Source of the DNA: UBA11524 sp045591175
GTDB taxonomy: Bacteria > Bacillota > Clostridia > Christensenellales > Aristaeellaceae
DNA length: 64,000 nt
Direction: 5' to 3'
Assembly (NCBI GenBank): GCA_045591175.1
Contig: JAZNSI010000020.1
Location: 62,001-126,000, forward strand
The notes beneath the pieces are model-generated. The model was not told where the DNA came from. It did not search any database and saw only the letters and a program-made list of their open reading frames with translations. Position 1 is the stretch's first letter, and each line of letters begins with the position of its first letter. A program made the translations under genes and the position numbers. Shown one piece after another: positions 9,401 through 17,077 of this stretch.

Positions 9401-10264
9401 GATGATTACCAGCGCGTGTCTATCAGCTCCACACAGCACCAGTATCAGTGTTCTGACTGCGGTGAAGGCGTAGATGCACCCTCAAATCACTACGGTTCCT
9501 GCATGAATCCCAATTATTGCACCTGGTGCCGTGCCAGCGGCATAACGGCTGTGATAACCCATTCAGCCGGCGATGAGTACGGACACAATAATACACACCA
9601 CTGGAAAACGTGCAGCGATTGCGGCGCTCCCTGTACCGATCATTACGAATACGGGGAACACACTGCCAACTGCACCACGCCCACCGTCTGTCTGGAGTGC
9701 GGTGCGACTGACATCACCGCCACCTACGAGCATGTATACCCAAAGGAACCTGCATATGACAACACCCACCATTGGGATGCCTGCGTTGAATGTGGAACGG
9801 TCATCTGGAAGGAACGTCATGAATCCTGGGACTGCACCAAACCTGATGTCTGCGAATACTGCGAGGCGACGGGCGTGAACTGCTTTGTTTTGCATGATCA
9901 TCATCGGTTCGACAACGGGCACTACTATCACGTCGGCCCGGTATTCTCCAGCGCTGACGGTCACTGGTGGCACTGCACTACCTGCGGGGATGAAACCGTC
10001 TATCCGCACGAATACGACGAGGATGGCATTTGTGAGGAGTGCGACTACAAAAAGCCCTCTGCCACCACCCGCATCCCCGGCGACGCCAACAGCGACGGCC
10101 GTGTCACCCTGACAGACGCCATCCTGATCCTGGAGCATGCTTCTGGCTCCTCCGTGACCATCAACCTCAGCAACGCCAACGTCAACGCCGACAGCGATGT
10201 GGACATCCGCGATGCGCTCATCATCCTGCAGCACGCAGCCGGCTGGAACGTCGTGCTGAAATAA
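6431..10264 (+). CDS. Exported Cys/His-rich repeat protein with C-terminal dockerin
   Basis: A 1277-residue secreted protein. An N-terminal signal of about 19 residues ends in a weak lipobox with Cys20. About 18 modules of 50-80 residues follow. Each has an HWxxCxxCG knuckle (often preceded by HNNTH or HDxTH) and then a C-x5/6-C-x2-CG-x-x-(G/D)-(V/I) segment such as CTTPTVCLECGATDI. The Cys pairs look like tandem zinc-ribbon or disulfide knuckles. The last 60 residues (about 1217-1277) form a type I dockerin with two calcium-loop repeats, GDANSDGRVTLTDAI and NADSDVDIRDALII. Dockerins bind cohesins on scaffoldins or the cell surface. I recall loosely similar DNTHHWxxC repeats in clostridial surface proteins, but not this architecture. 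The start is ATG 6431 with AAGGAG 8 bases before. Confidence 0.85.
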   Translation: MKKTWMVVFALLLTLVMLGCAGADESEAIGTCVSERASYCPTCDIDVYTVMYGMGWHEWVCPQCNQTTPNDGGTHDFASCDAPDTCLTCGASGVEVDRVRCNNNRLIQHSATQHWVICADCGQYLDYNYEHWSYCDTPTVCAFCKEDDVVIAASNVVHSDEADTEIRHDDTRHWWYCTGCGEDHLWPETHERDCEDDYCRVCKRSDVTVSAVRHTNTIRGSVSSTLCGEYCTDCGELIDAEPHWGYCTNPGICARCDTSGVTLEKMHHTGGSDLEHDSTYHWSACRTCGEAQYKEKHYAICSNPDHCTYCGADGITARVIEHDWDSYVPGHNNTHCWSECGICGEKEAVTRHFTTDCTKLSLCESCGTSGVSCIVYHSYEVFDTSGGHFYIATAEYDANGHWWTCADCGDNTRYNHSFNQENLCVACGYQAEDPCEHPKSTWVYEPYGEYDHIAFCGECGSPMYFETQDGYFLYGEHTSTCATPDVCIYCGGTDIVANDTVHSTKTKFLHDSTAHWRGCADCGAILDVSTVEKHAFVDLACTVCGYESAHTQHTFEDYVCTVCGHKAFEDALGTFTYTEDSAWCSDCSVDVYTGVYTQTECWFACPECCKIIHRFGEHRASCDEPGVCTNCHASGVTISEITHWDSTAKYNSTHHWEECACGEQSNRAEHTLTSQWNDTKHWTGCTECDFVFGYQNNHTADCTAPDICRDCGQSNVTIYEVVHDWTTLFNDTYHWTGCVHGDANTSMQKHYVSVTKYVRVSDTECGRPCHYCDYIYPSTSSHEVTCAAPTTCVNCGGTDVIAEEPEHNYDWDTYVKVSDTECTNPCIDCGAYSPYTSCHVGTCQSPTTCRYCGATDIIADMATHVSADRLAYDNYYHWNVCKLCNTPLEWQETGHIKFGHIATCGAPSTCIDCGANGVYMQRVDHCYYDADSDYYEYYDLEYAHDQTHHWYYCPGCNEVTSGLYEHSAYCTSPSTCRYCAAEDISAVIEHDDYQRVSISSTQHQYQCSDCGEGVDAPSNHYGSCMNPNYCTWCRASGITAVITHSAGDEYGHNNTHHWKTCSDCGAPCTDHYEYGEHTANCTTPTVCLECGATDITATYEHVYPKEPAYDNTHHWDACVECGTVIWKERHESWDCTKPDVCEYCEATGVNCFVLHDHHRFDNGHYYHVGPVFSSADGHWWHCTTCGDETVYPHEYDEDGICEECDYKKPSATTRIPGDANSDGRVTLTDAILILEHASGSSVTINLSNANVNADSDVDIRDALIILQHAAGWNVVLK

Positions 10265-10277
10265 CCCCAATACATAA

Positions 10278-10310
10278 GGGAAGCCCCCAACCTGAGGGCT
10301 TCCCTTTTTT
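10278..10310 (+). terminator. Terminator of the Cys-rich dockerin gene
   Basis: GGGAAGCCC/GGGCTTCCC 9-bp stem followed by six T residues. Confidence 0.9.
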
Positions 10311-10317
10311 GTTTGCG

Positions 10318-12309
10318 TTATTCCTTCACGAATACTCTCACGCCCAGCGGGCCGATCTCGCCCGTCCACACCTCCCCGTCCCAGGGGGTGTAGCCGGCGG
10401 GGAGCTCCGCCGTCTGCACGCTCTCGTTGTGGTTGAGCAGGAACAGATACGTCCTGCCGTCCTTCACGCGGTGGACGGCCTCCACGCCGTGGGGCGTTGC
10501 CATCAGCGGCGCAATGGCGGCTTCCCGGCAGATCTCCGCCACGAACTTGTCCGCCAGCGCGTCCGACATGGTGGTGCCCACATACCAGGTCAAGCCCTGG
10601 CCATACTGGTTGCGGGTGATGGCGGGCGTGCCGGCGTAGAACTCGTGGGCATAGGCAGCCACAGGCTCGGCGGTGGACAGATCCAGTACGTCGCACCACT
10701 GGCTGCACTTGTAGTCCTGGCCGTCCCAGCGGACGACGCCTTCGCAATCCCGCAGGCAGTCGTATTCCGCCACGGTCACGCCTGTCAGCGCGGCAAAGCG
10801 CACCGGCACTGGGCCTTCAGTGTGGCAGAGATTGCTGTCATCCTTGATGCCGCTGCGCCAGGTCACGACCAGGCGTCCGCCCTGCTCCACAAAGGCGCGG
10901 AGCCTGTCCAGATGAGCCTCCGTCAGCAGGAACTGCAGCGGCGCGATGATGACCTTGTAGGGTGCAAAATCCTGATGTTCACCCACGAAATCCACCGGGA
11001 TATTCGCGCGGTGCAGCGCCTTGTAGTAGGTCATCAGGTGCTGGATGTAGCGGTGGTCGGGGTGGTGGGGCTGGATGCCGATGGCCCGCTCCTGGTCGTA
11101 GGAGCGCAATATGGCGATCTCCGCCTTCGGCACACCGCCGCTGATCTCCTTCATCAGGGGCGTGTACTTCTTCATCATGGCGCTGATCTCCGCATGATAG
11201 CGGCCCGGGATACCGTTGTGGGGCAGGATGCCGTGCCAATACTGCTCGGTGCCCATCGCGCAGGAGCGCCAGCGGAAGAACACGATGGTATCCGCGCCGT
11301 GGGCAACGCTCTGCATGGCCCACAGGGGGATCTGCCCCGGCTTGGGCGCGCGGCCAAGGATCTCCCAGCCGGTGATGCCGCTCTGCTGTTCCATCACCCA
11401 GAAGGACTTTTGCTTCACCGCACGGATGAAATCCAGCTCTGCGCCATGGAAATCCGCCCGGTACTCATTGTGACGGGCATGGAAATGTCCGCCGGGATAC
11501 TGGTCATGGGACGCAAAATCCAGCTGCTCGCCCAGCTTGTAATAATCCGGCTTGTTGCAGAAGCCCATGAGATTATGGGTGATCCACTTCTCCGGCGCGG
11601 CCGCCCGCAGGATATCCGCCTGCTCCTGATGGAACTCGCAGATCAGGTCGGAGGTAAAGCGACGCCAATCCAGCTCATGGGAGGGATTGAGGCCCCAGGC
11701 CGCCGGAAGCTTTGGCGCAGGGATGCAGTCAAAATCATCATACCCCTGGCTCCAGAAGGCAGTGCCCCAGGCCCGGTTGAGCTCGTCGATGGTGCCGTAT
11801 TTCTCCTTCAGCCAGCCCTGGAAGCGATCCCGGCAGCTGTCGCAGTAGCACAGATCGCCATGGCTGTTGCCCAGCTCGTTATCGATCTGCCAGCCCACCA
11901 CCGCGGGATTCTTCGCGTAATGCGCCGCAAATGCCGTCACGAAGCGGCGGGCATGCTCCCGGTACACAGGGTTGGACTGACAATCGTGATGACGGCTGCC
12001 GAAGAACCGCTGCTGGCCCCGAAAATCGGTGGGCTGGATCTCCGGATTCCGGTCGATGATCCACTTGGGCGGCGCTGCCGTGGGGGTACCCAGGATGACG
12101 TCAATGCCCTCCTTCGCGAGGATCTCAATGGCCTCATCCAGCTCCTCAAAGTGGAACTCGCCCTCGCGGGGCTCAAACTTCTGCCAGGAAAACTCCGCCA
12201 TACGCACGATCTGGATGCCCATGTCGCTCATCATCTGTGCATCGGTGGCCCAGCGTTCCTTCGGCCAGTGTTCGGGATAATAATCAACGCCGAACTGGTA
12301 GCTCTTCAT
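10318..12309 (-). CDS. GH42 beta-galactosidase
   Basis: A 663-residue cytoplasmic glycoside hydrolase of family 42, hydrolysing terminal beta-D-galactosides. It begins GVDYYPEHWP, the family hallmark. The acid/base Glu is in QIDNELGN near residue 150 and the nucleophile region is WVMEQQSG near residue 310. A trimerisation-like domain (about 390-590) and a small C-terminal beta domain follow. There is no signal peptide, so it acts on imported galacto-oligosaccharides. The start is fixed by GGGAGG 7 bases before ATG 12309. It is monocistronic with its own promoter. Confidence 0.93.
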   Translation of the reverse strand: MKSYQFGVDYYPEHWPKERWATDAQMMSDMGIQIVRMAEFSWQKFEPREGEFHFEELDEAIEILAKEGIDVILGTPTAAPPKWIIDRNPEIQPTDFRGQQRFFGSRHHDCQSNPVYREHARRFVTAFAAHYAKNPAVVGWQIDNELGNSHGDLCYCDSCRDRFQGWLKEKYGTIDELNRAWGTAFWSQGYDDFDCIPAPKLPAAWGLNPSHELDWRRFTSDLICEFHQEQADILRAAAPEKWITHNLMGFCNKPDYYKLGEQLDFASHDQYPGGHFHARHNEYRADFHGAELDFIRAVKQKSFWVMEQQSGITGWEILGRAPKPGQIPLWAMQSVAHGADTIVFFRWRSCAMGTEQYWHGILPHNGIPGRYHAEISAMMKKYTPLMKEISGGVPKAEIAILRSYDQERAIGIQPHHPDHRYIQHLMTYYKALHRANIPVDFVGEHQDFAPYKVIIAPLQFLLTEAHLDRLRAFVEQGGRLVVTWRSGIKDDSNLCHTEGPVPVRFAALTGVTVAEYDCLRDCEGVVRWDGQDYKCSQWCDVLDLSTAEPVAAYAHEFYAGTPAITRNQYGQGLTWYVGTTMSDALADKFVAEICREAAIAPLMATPHGVEAVHRVKDGRTYLFLLNHNESVQTAELPAGYTPWDGEVWTGEIGPLGVRVFVKE

Positions 12310-12343
12310 GTACTTTTCCTCCCTGCAAGGGGTGTTTTGGTTC

Positions 12344-12372
12344 ATTGTAGCATAGTTGACGAGGGAAGTAAA
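12344..12372 (-). promoter_or_regulatory. Promoter of the GH42 gene
   Basis: On the minus strand TTTACT and TACAAT are separated by 17 bp, 35 bp before the start. Confidence 0.7.
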
Positions 12373-12426
12373 GGGGATGGAAAACCGTCGTTCCGGCGGG
12401 ACTTATGTAAATTCCCGCGTCTCCCC

Positions 12427-12455
12427 TTGCCAACCCGCCCCAAATTGAGTATAAT
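12427..12455 (+). promoter_or_regulatory. Promoter of the GNAT acetyltransferase gene
   Basis: TTGCCA and TATAAT are separated by 17 bp, 65 bp before ATG 12521. It is divergent from the GH42 promoter. Confidence 0.75.
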
Positions 12456-12520
12456 GGAAAATGGTATTGTATGCACCTACGTCCGGCGCTGTCCGGGCTG
12501 GTATCAGAAAGGAAACGACT

Positions 12521-13321
12521 ATGCAGGTTACCCATCCGCAGGAACCCTTTATGAATCTCCCCACGGAGGACGTGTTCGTCGCCGTGAACGAATATGGCGT
12601 GCAACTGGGCTACGGTTATGTGATGCACCAGTTCCAGCCCAGCGTGTACCCCGATAAGCCGGTAAACATCTTCTTCACCATGGATTGCGCCCCGGAGGCG
12701 GAGTATCTGCTTTTTGGCGCACTGGTGGCCCGTGCCCGTCAGCTGCGGGAGTCCAATCCCGGCGTACCCGCCCGGCTGTACACTTCTGTCGCGCCCACCG
12801 ACGCCCGCAAACTCTCCTTCCTGGAGCATAACGGCCTCACCATGGGCAACACCGAGGATCTGGTCAAGCTCCACATCCCCGAGGTCATCGGCGCAGAGAT
12901 GTTCAACTGCTCCATCATTCCCCTTCCGCTCAACACGCCCCAGGAGCTGACCGGCCTGGTGGAGCGCCTGCGCCTCAACGGCCTGAGCCACATCACCGTG
13001 CAGCACCTGCAGAGCCTGCAAATGAGCCCTGTGTTCCATGTGTGGGGACTGCTGTACGGCCAGAGCCTGGTGGGCGAATGCATCATCGCCGGCCGCAGCG
13101 ACGCAGCAGAGCTGGTGGGCATGTACATCGTGCCGGAATTCCAGCGGCGCGGCATGGGCAAGCATCTGCTGAAGCGTGCCCTGGGCATCGTGGGCCAGGA
13201 GGGCGTGACCGAGGTGAAGGCCCGCATCATGAGCGCCAGCCAGCCCCAGGTGCGCCTGGTGCGCAACTTTGGCGCAGAGCTGCTGGATCAGACCCTGATG
13301 TTCCCCAGCCTGGATCTGTAA
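12521..13321 (+). CDS. GNAT-family N-acetyltransferase
   Basis: A 266-residue protein with a tandem GNAT-like layout. The C-terminal half (about 165-260) carries the acetyl-CoA motif A, VPEFQRRGMGKHLLKRAL, preceded by a beta-strand segment AAELVGMYI. The N-terminal half resembles a degenerate GNAT domain. It presumably transfers an acetyl group to an unknown amine or protein. The start at ATG 12521 follows AAAGGAAACG; the frame upstream lies in the promoter. It is monocistronic. Confidence 0.85.
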   Translation: MQVTHPQEPFMNLPTEDVFVAVNEYGVQLGYGYVMHQFQPSVYPDKPVNIFFTMDCAPEAEYLLFGALVARARQLRESNPGVPARLYTSVAPTDARKLSFLEHNGLTMGNTEDLVKLHIPEVIGAEMFNCSIIPLPLNTPQELTGLVERLRLNGLSHITVQHLQSLQMSPVFHVWGLLYGQSLVGECIIAGRSDAAELVGMYIVPEFQRRGMGKHLLKRALGIVGQEGVTEVKARIMSASQPQVRLVRNFGAELLDQTLMFPSLDL

Positions 13322-13328
13322 TCTGTTT

Positions 13329-13357
13329 GAAGGAGCGGCATCGTCCGCTCCTTTTTT
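13329..13357 (+). terminator. Terminator of the GNAT gene
   Basis: AAGGAGCGG/CCGCTCCTT stem with a 6-base loop and a run of T. Confidence 0.9.
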
Positions 13358-13401
13358 ATTCCCACGCGCGATAAAAATTATCGTTTTTCAGTAAATGCGC
13401 A

Positions 13402-13430
13402 TTGACATTCGCCACACGCCATGGTATCAT
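13402..13430 (+). promoter_or_regulatory. Promoter of the DUF2975/XRE cluster
   Basis: A perfect TTGACA and TATCAT are separated by 17 bp, 32 bp before ATG 13463. Confidence 0.8.
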
Positions 13431-13462
13431 AAACCCAACAAATCCGAAGGGAGGCTTCCTCC

Positions 13463-13984
13463 ATGAATACCCCCAAACGACCCAAGGCGCTGTTCACCCT
13501 GGCGCAGCTGTGCTGCATCGCTGCCGCGCTGGTGGTGCTGTTCTTTTTCTTCACGCCCGCCTATGTGCTTTTCATCTACATTGAGCAGGCGGACATGCTC
13601 CAGCATGACAACACGCTAAGCGTCGTGATCTGCTCCGGGGCGCTCTGCCTGCGGGATGCGTTGGCAGGCGTCTGCCTGATCTACGCAGCGCTGGAGGCCA
13701 TCGCCATTTGCCAGCGGTTGAAGAAGGCCTCCGCGTTCTGCGAAAAGAACGAAAAAGCCCTGGGCAACATCGCCAAAGCAATGGGGCTGGCCGGCGCGAT
13801 CACGCTGCTTTTCGGCGACAGCGTCGTGTCCTTCCTGCTGTCCGGGCTGCCAGCCATCGCCCCCGCCGTGGAGCGTTTCCTGCTGCCCTTCATGCTGCTG
13901 ACGCTGGCCGCGATGGTCCGCACCGTGCAGGTGCTGATGCGCCGAGCCCTCAGCATGCAGACCGAAAACGACCTGACCGTGTGA
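13463..13984 (+). CDS. DUF2975-type four-helix membrane protein
   Basis: A 173-residue protein with four predicted membrane helices (about residues 13-33, 53-85, 100-120 and 130-155) and a short charged C-terminus. It has the look of DUF2975 proteins, which are commonly encoded beside a small XRE repressor, as here. The biochemical role is unknown. GGGAGG precedes the start. It is followed within 11 bp by a second protein of the same type. Confidence 0.7.
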   Translation: MNTPKRPKALFTLAQLCCIAAALVVLFFFFTPAYVLFIYIEQADMLQHDNTLSVVICSGALCLRDALAGVCLIYAALEAIAICQRLKKASAFCEKNEKALGNIAKAMGLAGAITLLFGDSVVSFLLSGLPAIAPAVERFLLPFMLLTLAAMVRTVQVLMRRALSMQTENDLTV

Positions 13985-13995
13985 GGAGGCGTCCT

Positions 13996-14445
13996 ATGAA
14001 AAAACCTTTTTCTAACCCGAAGTTCCTCTTCACCCTACTGATGATCGCCGCCGTCATGGCCATCGCTGCCGGTGCGTACCTGGGCGTCGCGCTGGGGATG
14101 CAGATACAGGCCTCGGTGACCGTGCTGTCCGCCGTGGGCATCCTGCTGTGGACGGCAGCCTGGGGCGCGTTCATTGCGCTGTGTCTGCGGCTGCGCAAGG
14201 GGCAGTCCGCCTTCACCCCCTCCACCGGAAATACGCTGTCCATCATCTGTTGGTGCATGGTTGGCCTGGCGGGCGTGTCCTTTGTCAGCGCCCTGATCGC
14301 CGGCGGCCGCGCCGATAGTTTTGTGCTGATCGAGCGGATGCTGCTGCCGGGCTTCTTCCTGGCGGTGGCCGCTGCGGCGAAGATCCTGCAGGCGCTGCTC
14401 GTCCACGCCATGGCGATCGAAAAGGAACAGGAGGGCGTTGTATGA
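13996..14445 (+). CDS. Second DUF2975-like four-helix membrane protein
   Basis: A 149-residue protein with four membrane segments, similar in plan to the preceding gene and probably its paralog (both have a KGQSAF/KASAF-type segment after helix 2). GAGGAGG precedes ATG 13996. Its last codons overlap the XRE gene (ATGA), so the two are translationally coupled. The pair may form a hetero-oligomer; this is inference. Confidence 0.65.
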   Translation: MKKPFSNPKFLFTLLMIAAVMAIAAGAYLGVALGMQIQASVTVLSAVGILLWTAAWGAFIALCLRLRKGQSAFTPSTGNTLSIICWCMVGLAGVSFVSALIAGGRADSFVLIERMLLPGFFLAVAAAAKILQALLVHAMAIEKEQEGVV

Positions 14446-14666
14446 TCCGCGTTGATCTGGATGTGATGATGGCCAAGCGCAAGATGTCCCTGACGGAGCT
14501 GAGCCAGCGGGTGGGCATCACCATGGCGAACCTCTCCATCCTCAAGAACGGACATGCCCGCGCCGTGCGCATGTCCACGCTGGAGGCCATCTGCCGGGTG
14601 CTGAAATGCCAGCCGGGCGATATCCTCGTTTATGAAGAGTCCGACGAAGCAACGGACGAAGCCTGA
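14442..14666 (+). CDS. Small XRE/Cro-type repressor
   Basis: A 74-residue DNA-binding protein that is almost entirely a helix-turn-helix domain. The recognition region is LSQRVGITMANLSILKNG, followed by a typical LEAICRVLKCQPGDIL end. This compact YozG-like class is regularly paired with DUF2975 membrane proteins. It probably autoregulates the cluster, and it overlaps the upstream gene by 4 bp. Confidence 0.9.
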   Translation: MIRVDLDVMMAKRKMSLTELSQRVGITMANLSILKNGHARAVRMSTLEAICRVLKCQPGDILVYEESDEATDEA

Positions 14667-14754
14667 CATAAAGCCAACTGAACACGCCTGACTACCGGAA
14701 AAAAATCGACCCTCCGGAAGGTGTGTTTCGTGTACCTTGAAGGAGGCCGAAAAC

Positions 14755-15702
14755 ATGAAAAAGGCGCTGAACTGGCTGCTTAACGCTGCCATGGTCGTGA
14801 TCGTTGGCGCGGCCGTTGCGCCACTGGTGCTGGGCGTGCTGTTTTTCATCCTGCTGTTCATCGCCAGCAAAACCGGTATGCTGGATGGGCTGTCGCGCAG
14901 CGATGCCGCCGTTGCCGCCCTGGAGGCGGCCCACCTGTCCGCCTACACCGCGCATGCGCCCCATCACATTACCACTGTGGACGACAGCATGCTACTTTTC
15001 GACCTAATCGAATACGACAACCTGGACGAGAGCGCCATCCTCCGCCAGCAGCTGCTCAAGACCATTGCCACCACCGATGGCTGGCATGTGAAGGCCCTCT
15101 CCCCCGCAGAATACGCCGCCCGCATCCCCGCGGAGGCAGCCTTCCTTCTGCCGGACGCGACCTTCGATGCATGGTTTGAATCCGCAAAGGATATGGCCTT
15201 CTTCGACCAGGAGACCGGGCTGTTCATCCGTCTGCGCAAGGACGAAGCGCCCAAGCCCGGCAGCGTCCGCGCCAACGGGCTGACCGTCCCTTACGCTGGC
15301 TGCCTGTATGAAATGGAGACCCACGGCGGCTTCCATGGGGACGGCAGCACTTATTACGCCCTCATCGTGCCGGAGGATCAGCGGCCTGCGCTGGAAAAGG
15401 CCATCGCCGCCCATGCCGACCGGCACAGAGGCAGCGTCACCCACGCAGAATACCGCGTCCTGCACGACAAGCTTTTCTTCCAGGTGCTGCCGCTCTATCC
15501 GGCGGCGGACGTTGACTTCGAGTGGTGCAGCTTTGTGGACGCCTATGCCCGCATGTATCCCGAGGAGGCCGCCCCCACGACTCCGGATGCCCGCTTCCCC
15601 GCCGCCATGCAGGAGCTCGGCGCATGCTGGTCGATGAACTGGCGCTGCGCCCTCTACGACCCCGACACCGGGCTGTTCATCTACTACGAGCATGACACAT
15701 GA
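14755..15702 (+). CDS. Membrane-anchored protein of unknown function
   Basis: A 315-residue protein with one strong N-terminal membrane segment (about residues 9-35) and an extracytoplasmic or cytoplasmic domain of about 270 residues. There is an internal repeat: FFDQETGLFIRL near residue 150 and LYDPDTGLFIYYEHDT at the very C-terminus, each after a short amphipathic stretch. No known family was recognised. The start at ATG 14755 follows AAGGAGG by 10 bases. An 88-bp gap separates it from the XRE gene, without a clear terminator. Confidence 0.65.
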   Translation: MKKALNWLLNAAMVVIVGAAVAPLVLGVLFFILLFIASKTGMLDGLSRSDAAVAALEAAHLSAYTAHAPHHITTVDDSMLLFDLIEYDNLDESAILRQQLLKTIATTDGWHVKALSPAEYAARIPAEAAFLLPDATFDAWFESAKDMAFFDQETGLFIRLRKDEAPKPGSVRANGLTVPYAGCLYEMETHGGFHGDGSTYYALIVPEDQRPALEKAIAAHADRHRGSVTHAEYRVLHDKLFFQVLPLYPAADVDFEWCSFVDAYARMYPEEAAPTTPDARFPAAMQELGACWSMNWRCALYDPDTGLFIYYEHDT

Positions 15703-15711
15703 GGTGCTGCC

Positions 15712-16167
15712 ATGAAATTCCGACGTTTCCTCGCCTGGCTGCTGATCGGCGGCTGGATGGCCGTCGCCGTGCTGTTTGTGGCGGCGTTTATTCTGGCGAG
15801 CATCTCCCTCCGCAGCGATCCCTGGCTGGAGGCCGACATCCGCACCTGGCAATCCGCCTATGATGACCTCGCCGCGCTGCCGGATTTCGAGTACGTCTCC
15901 GCCCAGGCGGACGGCAGCTTCCTCCTGCATGATTACGACAAGCCCGCACGATCCGCCACGCTGCCCGAAGCCATCACCGACATGCTGGATGACCGCGATC
16001 TGCTGGGGCTGCGCAAGCGCGGGGATGATGTATTCTTCATCACCGGTCGCGCGGTGGACGACGAATTCGGCTACGTCATCTCCGGCGACGATTGCGTCAG
16101 CATGAATGGCCTGTGGCGCCTTGAGCGCGTGGACAGCAGCGTGTTCCGGTTTTCCACCATGAAATAA
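15712..16167 (+). CDS. Small membrane-anchored protein of unknown function
   Basis: A 151-residue protein with an N-terminal membrane segment (about residues 10-35) and a soluble domain of about 110 residues. It lies 9 bp after the previous gene and has a similar overall plan, so the two probably work together. It is rich in Asp and aromatics and has no catalytic motif that I recognise. Confidence 0.6.
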   Translation: MKFRRFLAWLLIGGWMAVAVLFVAAFILASISLRSDPWLEADIRTWQSAYDDLAALPDFEYVSAQADGSFLLHDYDKPARSATLPEAITDMLDDRDLLGLRKRGDDVFFITGRAVDDEFGYVISGDDCVSMNGLWRLERVDSSVFRFSTMK

Positions 16168-16171
16168 ACAG

Positions 16172-16200
16172 TGCCCCCGATCCACCACGGACCGGGGGCA
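16172..16200. terminator. Bidirectional hairpin between convergent genes
   Basis: TGCCCCCG/CGGGGGCA stem, extended by TCC/GGA with one bulge. Neither side has a long T-run, so termination strength is uncertain. It separates the convergent genes ending at 16167 and 16214. Confidence 0.5.
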
Positions 16201-16213
16201 TTCGTATGCGATT

Positions 16214-17074
16214 TTACTTGCGGGCCTCAAACTTTTCGAAGATCTGCAGATCCCACTTGCCGCGCTGCTTGTCCATGTCCTCCTGGGAGCGCACCGTCCA
16301 GGCCACAAACCAGGGCTTCATCAGCCGCAGCAGGTGGATGGACAGCGTGTGCCACTTGACCGACTTGGCCTCAAAAGCCACAAAGTCCGGGCGGGAAGCG
16401 AAATTTTGCAGCATGCTGGCAATGCCGATGTTCCGCCAGAAGAGGAAGGCCGTCTTGCCCGTGCCCGCATGGTCAAAGGCCAGCTGCCCGCGGATGACCT
16501 CCGGGGCATTCTGCCGGAACCACTTCACCGCGCCGGGCATGAAGCTCTCCAGGCACCAGGGGCCGTCGTAGCGCTTCATGCGCTCATACACCGCGCGGGC
16601 CAGCAGGGCGTGGTTGCCGTCCTCCACCTTGATCTCCACGATCATCGGCACGCGGCCGGCTACCACCTTCAGCACCTCGTCGAAGGTGGGGACGGGTTCG
16701 CCGTTGGGCAACTTACACGCGCGCACTTCCTTCAGCGTGCACCTGGCGATCTGCTTATCCACGCCGGCGAGCCGCTTCAGGCTATCGTCATGATGAACGA
16801 CCAGCGCGCCATCCCGGGTGCGGTGGACGTCCAGCTCGATGCCGTAGCCCTTTTCCACCGCCGCGCGGAAGGCCGCCAGGCTGTTCTCGGGACGAAGGTC
16901 GTCTGCCGGACGGTTCTCTTCGCCCGGCTCATTGGTGTTCCACAATCCGCGGTGGGCGTAGTCAACGCCCAGCAGAGGCGAAATATCCCGTCTGGGTAGA
17001 TTGGGTCGGATGGCCCATGCATAGGCCAGCAGGAGAATCAGCAGCACAAGGAGCACCCACACGATCCACATCAT
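16214..17074 (-). CDS. Glycerophosphodiester phosphodiesterase
   Basis: A 286-residue GDPD-family enzyme anchored by an N-terminal membrane segment (about residues 3-20). The TIM-barrel motifs are clear: YAHRGLWN, ENSLAAF, GIELDVHRTRDG and HHDDSLKRLAGV, then PMIVEIK. It cleaves glycerophosphodiesters to glycerol-3-phosphate and an alcohol. It is the last gene of the radA operon, starting 3 bp after the MFS stop codon. Confidence 0.9.
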   Translation of the reverse strand: MMWIVWVLLVLLILLLAYAWAIRPNLPRRDISPLLGVDYAHRGLWNTNEPGEENRPADDLRPENSLAAFRAAVEKGYGIELDVHRTRDGALVVHHDDSLKRLAGVDKQIARCTLKEVRACKLPNGEPVPTFDEVLKVVAGRVPMIVEIKVEDGNHALLARAVYERMKRYDGPWCLESFMPGAVKWFRQNAPEVIRGQLAFDHAGTGKTAFLFWRNIGIASMLQNFASRPDFVAFEAKSVKWHTLSIHLLRLMKPWFVAWTVRSQEDMDKQRGKWDLQIFEKFEARK

Positions 17075-17077
17075 CGC

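Noticed and set aside
6431..10264. Possible CRISPR or DNA-level satellite in the repeat gene
   Set aside because: The repeats are protein-level and diverged in DNA, vary in length, and have no constant repeat with unique spacers.
10039..12657. Open frame of 872 codons on the plus strand opposite the GH42 gene
   Set aside because: It runs through the dockerin end, a terminator and the GH42 antisense, and its composition is that of an antisense shadow.
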